Assembly (NCBI GenBank): GCA_006384855.1
Contig: VCJN01001044.1
Location: forward strand, 1-64,000
Direction: 5' to 3'
Length of the DNA: 64,000 nt
DNA from: Tetraselmis striata
Lineage: Eukaryota; Chlorophyta; Chlorodendrophyceae; Chlorodendrales; Chlorodendraceae
Of the stretch, positions 33,987 to 45,300 are shown one piece after another. The notes under the pieces are model-generated. The model saw only the letters and a list, made by a program, of their open reading frames with translations. It was not told the origin of the DNA and ran no database searches. The position numbers and the translations under genes were made by a program. Each line of letters opens with the position of its first letter. Within the stretch, counting starts at the first letter, position 1.

Positions 33987-36900
33987 ATGGCGGCGATGAA
34001 CGTGCTGTTCGTGCTGGACACCAGCGCCAGCATGAACCAGCGCACCTCGGGCGGCCTCACTCTCATCGACTGCGCCAAAAGCGCGGTGGAGCACTTCCTC
34101 AAGGTGTGCACCGCCACACCGGACCGCGCCTGCCGGTGGGTTTACCGGTCAGCCCCAACCCACGCCCTCCGTCGGGGAGGATGATCGGGTTGAAGAAGTA
34201 AAGACATTCTGTGGAGGGCCACCACTGACAGCGCCTTGCCGCGGTCGATGTGCCTGCCCGGCAGGTGCGCGCACGGGAGGCGAGTGCCAAGCTGGACACC
34301 TACGCGCTGCTGACGTGCGAGGAGGGGGCCGCGGCGCTGCGGTGAGCGGCCCGCCGGCGCCGGCATTCAGCCCCTCACCCCTCTCAGCCCAGGGCCCGAG
34401 CTCCTACTAACTAACGCATCCTGGGTTCCCCGGCCCGCCCCTGCAGGGCGTACTCCAAGTTCCCTTTCACCAACTTCACCAACGCGCTGAAGACCGTCGT
34501 CGCGAAGGACCTCAGCGTGAGTGCCGCCCGGCTGGCGCAGCCGCCGCCGCCCCCCCGAACACAGGCGCAGAGCGAGACAGCCGCTGGAACTGTCTCTGAA
34601 TCATGCCCCCCCCCCCCCTCCCCCTTCCCCAAATATCCCAGATGCTGGGATCCGCGGTGCGGCGCGGTCTGGACCTGCTCAACCTGCAGCGCCTCGTGAA
34701 CGGCGCCGACACGTACGTGCACGGCTACTCCACCGCCTCGCTGGACCCCGCCATGATCATCCTGCTCACGGACGGCACCGAGGACGTGCGCCCCAGCCCC
34801 CCTAGCGCCCCACCCCCCACCCCTTACCCCCCACACACACTCCGGCAACCCCCTGAGCGCGCGCATGCCGCTGCCCCGCACTGCCGCAGGGCCTGCAGCT
34901 GCCCGTGATGCAGTCGCTGGGGAGCGAGTTGTGCAAGCAGCCCTTCAGGTGCGGCGGCGAGCCTCTTCCCCCCCACCCTCACCCTCATCCCGGCCACCGC
35001 CATTGCCGCCCAGCGGACCTTCCTGTCCCGGGGCTCACGCAAGTCTAAGCTCTCTAGACTCCCCCCCTTGCTGCTTCCCGCAACACCCCACCCTGGCGGA
35101 CTCCAGGTGGGACCAGCGCGTGTTCACCGTCTTCCTCAAGATGCCCTCGGTGATCACGGGCGAACTGGGCACCGCCACAGCCGCAGCGGCCGCCGCCCCG
35201 ACGGAGGTCCCGAGCTCGGAGAACCCGGTGGCTGCGATGTGCGAGGTCACGGGTGTGCCCCCCCCCCCCCCCCCCCCCCCCCTCCCCCCCTCCCTCCCTT
35301 CCAGGATGCCCGGCCCGGGTGCCTCCGCCTTCTGCCTTCATCGGCTGCGCTGGCGCCGTGGCTGGTCCCTCTGCCCTCGGCCCCTGATCGCCGGCGGGTG
35401 CACACGTGGCTTGCAGGCGGGAGGGCGCTCAGTGTGCGCAGCCTCAGGGCGCTGCTGCATGCCGCGGAGTCCCTCGTGGCGCGGTGCGCCCCTCCCCCTG
35501 CCCTTGTGCACTCCCGCTCCCTCCCCCCGCCTTGCTGACCCCCCTCTCCCCCCCCCTCCCCCCGGAATAACTTGGCCCGCCAGGCTGCAGCCGTGCGTGA
35601 TGGTGTGCTTTGAGCAGCTGCCCCCCTCCAAGTCGATCCCACTGCCCCCGCTGCCGGCGGTGACGGCCGCCGCGTGCCAGCACCGCCAGCTGACCGTGCG
35701 CGCGCAAGGGCTGTGGCCCTTCCCGGAGGCCTTCAACGTGGAGACGCTGCCCAACACGCAGGTGAGCGCTGCCGCCCGCCCATCCTGGCCATCCTGGCCC
35801 CGCCGGGAATGCGCCGCTCGGCTCCACCCAAGCGGCAATGACACGCGCTGTCCAACAACATAGCGCAGTGGTGGCTGTCTATGATATATGATATATACGA
35901 TATATATCATGATTTATACACAATATATGTATGTATATTTATATGTATATATACATGTATATATATGTATATATACATGTACATATATATATATATACAT
36001 ATGATATATATATAGCGGTAATGTGCTGGTGGGATTGGCAGCATCTTTGACATGGCGTTCCGCACCAAAGCCCCAATGGCAAACCACCTAACCACCACCA
36101 CAGGTGGAAATTCCGTCACTGGCCTCCAATTTGTCAAGCGGAATTCTTCGGCAACTTGCTTGATGACGATAACGGAGCGTCGCCTACCCAGGGCTTTCCG
36201 TAACTGGATTGCTGCCTAAACGGCCGTCGTCGAGACACTGCAAGGGTTTCACTGTTGCCAGCAGCCCCGTCTCGGCCGGGGGCGAAAAACAAATCACCAC
36301 CGCGCCTAGGCCTCAGATACGCCGATTGCATACATACCATGTTGCGCCCCAGAATCCCTCCGTCACGTCAGGCGTGGGACACTCGGCTTCCAAACCGGTG
36401 GATTTCGTCGGCGACAGTCTGCTGCGGCAACGTAGCGCCGCTTATGGGCACTAAGCACCAGGCTGCAGCCCCCCCCCCCCCCCCCCCCCCCCCCCTCCTT
36501 GGGGCCCTCTTAGACACAGCCTCCCTGAGTCCCGAGGGCCCTGCTGTGCCGCCCGCCGCAGGTGCTGCCCCCGCGGGAGGTGCAGCCGACCATCGGGTAC
36601 GTGCCGGTGGAGGCGGACCCCTATGTGACGGCGGGGCTGCCGATGGACACGTACGAGCTCGAGTCGTGCCCCATCAGCGGCTTCATGATCTCCGCGCACA
36701 AGGCCGGCACGCCCGACTCGTTCTGCTGGCAGGTGGGCGCCACGCCGTATCGACTGCACCGACTGCGGCTGCCCCCATGCCTGCTCGAGAACTCGCCCCG
36801 ATGCCCGCGGTTCTGAGCAGCGCGTATGATTCTGTAGGTCTGCAGCCCCTCGCTGCGCTGTGAGGGGACCCTGGAACCGTACGGCTACTTGCGACTCAAG

Positions 36901-39900
36901 CGGCAGGTGCGCCGCCCTTCCAGCTGCCCCTGCCCCGTTGCCCCTTGCCCTTGCTTGCTCCTCCCAGCGGCGCCGCGCAGCGTATCCATGTGTGCGCGTG
37001 TCTTGGCCGGCGCGGCGTGCTCGCAGGGCAACATGGTGTGCCTGCACGTGCTGCCCTACAACTACCCCCTGCTCGTCAAGCTGCTGGACCAGCTGAACCA
37101 GATGGGCTCCAACATGAAGATGGCCCCGCCCATCCCGTGGCGGCAGGAGTTTGAGAGGTGCGCCGGCCGGCTTGTCAGGGGCGGGCCAAGAAGCCGCCTG
37201 CGTGTCACCTGATCCACCTGCCACCCTGAATCGTTGCTTGCCGCGCCCGAACTCGGCCGTGCCCGCTGCCTGGGCGCCTGAGGTCGCTGCGTTGCGCCAG
37301 GTACTGCGCCAACATCCCGTCGTACTACATGCAGCCGCTGCGCGTGGCGTTCAAGCGGATGGGCATCCCGGTGCAGCTGATCCCGGACGTGCGGGAGGGC
37401 CTGAAGCCGGCCACCGCCAACCACCTGAAGCACCTGCAGCGGCAGGCAAAGGTGACGCCCGGCCCGGGATGGCGCGGCACCCCCCGCTCTCCGAGTGCGC
37501 CCGGCAGTGCCCCCTCTGCTCGGGCAGGCCGGCCGCCAGCGGCATGAGGGCATCGACTGCCGAGTTTGCTTTGGCACGGTGCCCTCACTGGCGGGCATCG
37601 GGTGCTTGGTGGCGCAGATGGAGCTGGACACGATCCAAAGCGTGCTGCAGGCGCAGCAGCAGCAGCAGGCGGCGCAGAGGGCCTCGGGGCTTCCCGAGCC
37701 GGCGGCGGCGCTGGGCAGCGGGGACCCCTCCGCGAGCAGGGGCGGCGCGGTGGCGGGCGAGCCCATCTTCACCAACGCGTTTGCCATCCCGCGCGGCGCG
37801 CTGGTGGAGCAGCTGTCGCTGCTCACGGCGCGCCTGGTGTCCGCATCCAAGTCGCTGTTCAGGAGCCCCCACGGGACAGGGGTGCGCCGCGTCACGCCAC
37901 ACCCCAACCCACCCGTCCCTCCAGGCCCACTGGTCGCTTGCAAACTCGCCCCCTTCAACCCGACCCCCCTGAGCACGTGGACTGACACCACCTTGAGTTC
38001 CGCCCGCCGCCAGCCGTTTGTCATGCGAGGCACGCCTGTGCTCCCCCCGGAGGCGGCGCTCACAGCCACCCCACCCTCTGTGCCGGCAGGCCGGCGGCAG
38101 GAAGAACATCATGGAGACCGTCAAGGAGCGCAAGCGGGAGGAGGCGAAGCACTCGGTCCCCATCACAGTCATGGGCGACTACCACGAGGTGCCCCCCCCC
38201 CCCCCCCCCCCCCCGCCTTTCCTGGATGGCATTGATACCCTGTTATTTGTCTCTAGCTCAGACGGTTCATCCAGTGGGTCACGCTTTGGGAGGGGGGGAA
38301 GGGGGCTTTGTCGGTGATGCGGACACATGCCGTGTTGTGTCAGAATGAGCTGTGTGCATGTCGGCGCTGCCGAACTGGATGATGCAGCCGGGGAAACACA
38401 CCATGCGCCGGCCCAGCACTGTCATTACGGGGGTGATGGAGCGCATATCCGGGGGTGACATTTCCCCGCTCGTGGCATTGCGCGGCATGCCGTCCCTGCT
38501 CTCACATGAAGCAATGCGCATGTCGTAGCGAAAAGGTCCATTATCAACATCTGATCGGCAGGCAAACGCATGGCGCGCGGGAGAATGAACCGACACTGTC
38601 ATTTGTTAGTTGGGAAGAAGTGAATGGCGCCTATACACAGCATATAATTGCTGCGGATTGTGCTGTTTGGGACTTGTCGCCATGAGAGTCGTTGATCGGT
38701 CGCTGCGGCCGGTGTGGACGCAGACCGCGCTGCTCAAGGCGCCGCCGCGCGACCCCTTCACGGACGACGAGGAGCGCAGCCGCCAGCAGCGCATCGCCTT
38801 TGGCAACCCCTTCAAGAACGACAAGCGCAACCCGGGTAACCCCCCCCCCCCCCCCCCCCCTGCCGCCGGCCCAACCGCTCCGTTTCTGCGCATTTGCGAG
38901 CAGCTCGCTGAGAATTCTCCCCTGCGGCACTGCCTCAACCTCGCAGGCGGCAGCATCAACATTCTGGACGTGGACGGCATGGTGGACGAGGCGCGGGAGG
39001 CAGTGCAGGAGTCGGCGCCCGGCATACGGTGTGCCCGCCCAGCCCCTGCCGCCCCTCCGCCGCCACGCCCGCGCTGCGGTGTCGTCTGCTCCGAAAGGCT
39101 GGTCGGCTCACGCCGCGCCCGCTGCCGCGGCTGGCAGGGGCTGGAGGCGGCGCCGGGCCGCATCGGAGCCGCCGATGTCGGGCGGGCAGCATGACACCGC
39201 CAAGAGGGCAGGTGCGGCGCGCCTCGAGCGTGGCCTGACCGCGGCGGCCAGCGGCTGCCCTGGCTGCGGGTAATCGTTTTGCCGACGCCGCGGCCGCGCA
39301 TCCGTGCACTGACGTTAAGCCTGCCGTGGTGGCGCCAGGCGGCGGCGCAATGTCCGACCCGCACGGCAAGGCCCGCGCCGGCGACAAGATGGGCTCCTCT
39401 GGCGATGCTTCGGGCATCACCACCAGCAACAGCCTGAGCAGCACCTCCAGCAGCAGCGCCAACAGCGCGGGCGGCGCGCCCAAGGGGGACGCCGCCCTCG
39501 GCGCCGGGCGGATGCAGGACGTGGAGGTGTGTGGCGGGTTTGGGGGTTGGTTGATAGGGTATCAGGGGATGGTTGGTGTCGGGGGGGGCGTTGACTCTTC
39601 ACCATCACCACAGGGTAGGCTGTTGTTTGCCGTGTTCCTTTCACCACGCCGGCACCGGCCTACACACTGTTATGTTGCTGGTCGGTAGGTGTACGTGCAC
39701 AAATGTGCATGCCCTTGACTCCCAAACGTGTGGCGCTGCGGCGCGGTCTTGCCAGGCGGGCGAGGGCGCGGAGCTGGCGCCAGCCGCCGCAACCCAAGAC
39801 GCCGCGCCGCCGCAGCCGAGCCTGGACGCCGAGGCCGCCGACGCGATGTGGACGGCGATGATGCAGGCCAACAGCGGCAGCGCCCCGGTGACCCCCCTCC

Positions 39901-41676
39901 CACGCTCTAGTGGATGGCCCGTCCAGCCGCCACCAAGTCTCACCTGAGATGCGCATGTCAAGCATATCCGTGACCTCAGACGTGTTGACAGAAGCTGCGA
40001 TGCGCTGGATGCCGCTTTGTGCGTGTCAGCAGGCAGGGCTCATATTCCCCGATGCCGCAACCGCCCGCCGCCGAACAGACGCTGAGCTCCCCTGTGCTCG
40101 CCTGGGCGCACGCAGGCCACCCGGAAGCGCGCGCCGCCCAGGGACACCCCGGGCGCGGGTCCGCCCAGCAGCCGACAGCGCACGGACGGGGGCGGGAGGG
40201 CGCTATTGGCGCCGCCGGCTGCGGCCGCGCGGGCAGGCGGCGCCCTGCCGCCTTTGACCGCGTCCCGCTCCGTGGCGGTCGACGCGCGCGGCAACTCGGA
40301 GCCGACGATGCAGATCATGCGTGCCTTCCATGCGCACCGGGAGGGCGTGATCGACACCTCGGAGACGGTGCGCGCCGCCCCCGAGGGCCGAGCGGTATTG
40401 GAGCTGCCAGAGTTTTGCCACCCCGTCCTCAGTTAGGGTACCATACTAGATAGCCCAGTCGCCGATACCTGGGTACTACGTACAGGTGGTCAAGGCACTT
40501 GCTCATTACTCCTTTGAGGAGGAGCTCGCTGGTCCCACTGGCCACACTGGCACAGGGCCATGCTGTCTGGGGCAACACGTGCCGGCCCGACGGAGCGCGC
40601 GTGTGCTGTACGCATGCCTGCCTCGCTGCAATACCGCGGGAATTGCGTTTGCCGTGATCAACATATTATATGTCTGTACTTAATTACAGTTTGTGGAGAT
40701 GTTCACTACTCCCAACCAGGATTATTGTAAACTAGCGCGTAGGCGGCAAAAGACTGAAGAGGCGGTGCCTGTCCGTGTTTTGCCACCCCTCCAGCGTTTT
40801 TTCTATTTCTAAACTATTCTGGTATTATGCTACTCGCTTCTTCCTACCACATCTGAAGTTCCGTTGTAATGTACTGTTTAGATGCGATAGTGGTCAGAAT
40901 TTCGCAATCCCTCATGTCTGCAATCCTTACCGAACGCGCGAAGCAATCCTTGCCAATATGTATGATTTACGAGTTGTAACGTACAAGGATGATCTGACGC
41001 GCAAAAGTATGACGCGCAATGCTGCCAGTGTGATGAACGCCATCTTGTCGCCCCACGTCGGTCCGCATTCCCGTGCCGCTATCTTATTCCAAGCAATGCA
41101 TGTATACCTTTCCTGGATAAATGGGCAATGCAAACTCAAACAATGTACTTTGTGCGTTCCGGAATCAATTTGCGATACGGCGGATGTATTGCTCAGTTTT
41201 CTCTCAAAATAATCCAAACTATCGACACATTTTCTATTCTAATTCTGATTATAATTCACTATCATATTATCAGTTATATTCTATTCTATTTTCAAAGTTT
41301 CGATTCCATTCCATTCCATTTCAAATTTCCCAATTTCCAACCGAATAGACTGTTGAGTGCAGTATTCAGCAGTTATTTCAACTGTGTCTCATGCTGTCAG
41401 GGGAGATGCTGCATAACCATGCATATACTATATTAATGTCTGTGTGTGTGAGCGCGGGCCTCAATCCCCTGCCCGCATGTGTTGTCCCTCCTCCCCGCCC
41501 TCACCCCCCCCCCCCCCCCCCCCCCGCCGCAGGTGCTGCGCGTCCTCAACTCGGACGCCATGGCGCCCAACCGCTCCCGCTGGGCCGCGGACCTGGTGTC
41601 GGTGGCGCGCAGCATGCGCAAGCACACCATGGCGCGGACGCTGCAGCGCGTGCTCGCGGAGGCTCCCGCGGCGTAA
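33987..41676 (+). CDS. INTS6: Integrator complex subunit 6 homolog
   Basis: A subunit of the nuclear Integrator complex, which cleaves snRNA 3' ends and attenuates pol II transcription. The protein starts at 33987 with a von Willebrand A domain: VLFVLDTSASMNQR (MIDAS DxSxS, residues 11-15) and LLTDGTED (about 34770). INTS6 signatures follow: KQPFRWDQRVF (junction at 34948/35107), MCEVTGGR, LPYNYPLLVKLLDQL (about 37050), SYYMQPLRVAFKRMG (about 37320), VPITVMGDYHE (about 38160) and FGNPFKNDKR (about 38810). A C-terminal helical domain ends at TAA 41674-41676 (ADLVSVARSMRKHTM). Exon phases agree from exon 1 through about exon 16. The linker exons between 39029 and 40440 are less certain. Predicted length is about 850-900 residues, like animal INTS6. 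There are about 20 exons. Introns hold C homopolymers, a TA microsatellite (35871-36015) and an interspersed repeat (40770-41350). Confidence 0.9.
35871..36015. repeat. TA-rich microsatellite in an INTS6 intron
   Basis: Interrupted (TA)n with TATATATACATGTATATA-type palindromic runs, inside the 800-base intron between 35762 and 36561. Confidence 0.9.
40770..41350 (+). repeat. Interspersed repeat in the last INTS6 intron (inverted partner 44960-45730)
   Basis: AT-rich segment beginning GCCACCCCTCCAGCGTTTTTTC. It continues through ATGGGCAATGCAAACTCAAACAAT (first 20 bases at about 41120) and CAATTTGCGATACGG. The reverse complement of 44960-45730 follows the same order with moderate divergence. 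No transposase or RT is seen, so it is probably a non-autonomous element. It lies entirely within the intron before the last INTS6 exon. Confidence 0.7.
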
Positions 41677-42332
41677 GCCGGGCCACTGGCGCAGGCGGCC
41701 ATCCCGCCTCCACGCTGACACAGCTGCTTATCGCTGTGAGCATCCTAACTAATGCGTGATTCATGCGAAGCTGCCAAGTGCAGTCTGATAGTACAGCCAA
41801 TCCTCCGATTCCCGTAGTCATATTTCATTGAATGAGCGCGGAGCGGAGCCATAGCATGAGGTGAGCGCGCCAGCGCCCAGCACCCAGGGTCCCACTCGTC
41901 TCATTTCTGTGCCGCCGCGTTGCTCCGCTAGATATGTACTCGTATATATACTAGCTAGCGGCGCCCAATAGTCGGCTATTTACAATTTGCTCGCTCGAAA
42001 CGTTGCGAATCGTCTGCCGTTGCCCCTCGGCCTGGCGACTGTCGCTTCGCCGCCATTTTAGCGCGCCAGCGTAGCCGACATGAGATATCTCACAGGCGTC
42101 GGACATTGAATACGGCAAGGTGGGGGGGTTCGTGCCCCGCGAGGATTCTGAATTGCCATGTTTTGTCTGCGACGGTGCAGGTCGACATCGCCGAGTTTTC
42201 TCCTATCTCGGTCCGGAGCGACGACCGTCTGATTTTTCCCAAATTAAAAGCGCCTGCTATTGTGATCGAGCTACAGCAGCAGTCGAGTGCCGCCGAGCTC
42301 GCCGCTACGCCTCGCCCCGGCTACAAGGACGA

Positions 42333-45300
42333 TCACTGCAGCATCTCGCGGCGGCGGATGGTGGCGGCGCGGCCCTTGTCGCCGCCCGCGACTCCGGGAC
42401 GGTACGCCTTGCTACCTTTCTTGGCGGACAAGTAGGCGGCGGCGTCCGGGTCCGCGGCGCGCCAGGTCTCGGCCTGCATCGCGGCGTACTCCTCGTCGGG
42501 GTCCAGCTCCGCGGGTGGCGCCTCCATCGCGCCCACCTCCTCGTACCAGCCCTGGAACGCCTCCACGAGGCGCGCGCGCGCATCGCCGGCCGTGGTCACC
42601 GCCACCTCGAGCGCCGCCTTCAGGTCCTTGAGCTGGTCGAACACCGTGCGGTAGGCCAGCTTGGCGGACTTGAGCTGGCTCAGCAGCTCGTACTCCTCGG
42701 CGTCGATAGCGCCGCCACCCTGCCCAGCCGCGGCGCGCCGGCTGGCAACCTCCGAGTTCAGCCGGTCGATCTCCCCCTTGGCCGAGTTGACCTGCCGATG
42801 AGTCCGAGATCAAAGCGCGCAGTAGAATCAGCTCCGCCGGGCGGGCCCATACCTCCTCCCTGTGTCCTCGTCGTGGTGTGAATGAATAGTCACGACACAA
42901 CGTGTGAAGCGAAAACTGGATAATGGCTGAGAGCGGCAGTCTGGATTAGTTATTTTCATAATTGGATGGATCAAATTGTAATATGATGAACTTCGCATGC
43001 AAAATAAATACAGTACATGGATAACACATGTTTCATGCATCATAGCAAATTATGGTAAAAGAAGGATGCCATCGTCACAGCATCATTGCTCGTATTATCA
43101 TCGACACAATTCCTGCATCATCGATAGGTGAGTATCTGATAGACATTTCCCCGTACCTTGACAGCCAGCTCCTTCACGGCCGCCTTCGCGGCGCCGGCTT
43201 CCCGCTGCGCCGCTGCCAGCGCATCGGCGAGAGCGCGCCCCTCGGCGTTTTCGCGCTTAAAGCGAAGGAACGCGCTGTTGCGGTCGGCGTCGCCGCTGAC
43301 GGCAGATGGCGCGCCGAACAGACTGGGTGCCGCCGACTGCCCCTGCTCGTGGCGCAGCGGCGTGCGCGGCTTGGAGACCGGGGAGGGCGGGCCCTCGGCC
43401 CCCTCCTCGCCCTCGCCGGCCTCAGGCGCGGCGCCAGGTGGCGCCTTGCCGATCGCGAAGCCCGTCGTGCCCAGCTTGTCGTCCTCGCCCACCATGTCCG
43501 CCGCGGCCGCCGCCTCCTCGGCGCTCAGCTCGGCCGCCAAGCCGCCTGACGTACGGCCAGCCGTGTCGTCGCCCTGGCCCGCGGCCATTTGACTCTGCAT
43601 GGACTGCAGAATTGTCATCACGCAGAGTCGTCAGCTGCGACATCGTCCTCGACGGGGAGGCGCGATCGGCTCGGCAGCGACCCCGCTAGCTCGCACATCA
43701 TTTGATGGTAACAAAATAGGCTAGGTTTGACAGAGCCGCGTCGACCCTCATCGGCCGCAAAGTATCTTACGACGATGGCCACGACGACGGCGCGCTGGTC
43801 CGCACCTGGTACACATTGCGCATCTGCTTGAAGCACTCGCGTACGAGCTTCATGGTGTCCTGCGGTAGCTCCTCAACGTCAACGCCACCCTCCAGGAAGC
43901 GCTTGCACAGCGCCATCAGCTCCATCTGCTCCTGGTCGTTCAGGTCCTCATAGCTGATGCGCCCGCGGCCGCTGTTGTCATCGTTGAACAGGACGACCCA
44001 ATTCAGGCATGTTCACACCGCACAGAGACCTCCCCCCCCCCCCCCTCTGACTCCCAACTACAAGACTCGTAATACTGCACGCAGTATGCACAGAATATAG
44101 GGTCTGCTTTCAAATGACGCGGTGTTTACCATGACCACGCTTTGGGTTCGCTGTATTACATATTACTGGCTTTGGTCACCCGCGGGGCGCAAAGCTATGT
44201 TCATCTAGGTATGTGTGAATAATTGTCGGCAAACTAAAACATTGATCTAAAATATTTCCGAATACACAAAGACAATTACAGCAAGGATCATCCGACTCAA
44301 TGGTGCGAAAAATTCGTTATATTTGTGGCCAGCGGACCCAATTAAATATCAAAGGTATTCCGTGTACTTTCATGCAAATGATTGTTACTTGTAACATAAG
44401 TACCACGGGTGTGTGCGGGGGCGGGGGGGGGGGGGGGGGACCCAGGCGCACCTGAGCGCGTCCCGCATGGTGAGCTCCTGCTTCAGCTCCTTGATCTGCC
44501 GCCTGTAGCGCTCCACCTGCAGCGCCAGGTCCTGGCTCTCGTTCACCATCGCGTCCGTCTGAATCAGCTTTACGCGCGCCGCGAAGCGCAGCGTGCTGAC
44601 CGTCTCCTCCATGTGCTGCCCCTCCCCCCAGATGTTGGCCAGCATGACCGTCTTGCAGTTGCCGCCCAGCGCGTCGCGCAGCACGCTGGTGAGCTTGGAC
44701 TGGCGGAAGGGGACGTGGCCCGCCTTCTTGGCCAGCGCGTTGACGGTCTGCTCCAGGAAGGACAGCGACTTGTTGATGAAGGACGCCTCCTTCAGCGTCT
44801 GCCCCGTCACGTTGGTCTTCTTCGTGCGCTCGCTGCCCGCCAGATCCACCAGGTTCACCTGCGCGCGCGCCAGCAGGCCAGGCACAGAAGCCTCAAGCCA
44901 AAGTCAAGGAGTGCGGCCCAATGGCCGGGAGCCAGGGGATAGCTAGTAACCAGTCTATTAATGCCGAAAGTCGGCAATTAGAATAAGAGTATAAATACAA
45001 GTAGAAATGGAAAATGTGTTGATGATTTGGATTGTTTTGAAAGAAAGTTGACGGATGCATCTTCAGTCGCATTGCGAATTGATTTCGGAAAGCACTTTTT
45101 GTGCGGACCCGACTAAAAGAAACAAAAAATACCAAAGCGCTCTGTCCTCCTGGTCCAATTTCAGATGGATACATCACGATATCATTACAAGAGTTAAGAA
45201 TATTAACTAGCACACCATTTCTGAGAGCCAAAACTGGGTCTGTCTTGCTGTTGGGTCGGCACCTGTAAGTAAATTGTTTGATTGCGCATTGCCCATGTAT

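Noticed and set aside
34607..38860. C homopolymers as assembly gaps
   Set aside because: They vary in length, some carry internal substitutions, and they sit at consistent intron positions, so they look biological, though exact lengths may be unreliable.
40775..41212. 145-codon ORF in the last INTS6 intron
   Set aside because: It lies in an AT-rich interspersed repeat. The inverted copy at 44960-45730 does not keep the frame, so it is unlikely to be coding.
33987..41676. Sec24- or copine-like vWA protein
   Set aside because: Downstream motifs (MCEVTG, LPYNYPLL, FGNPFKNDK, C-terminal helix) match INTS6 and not those families.
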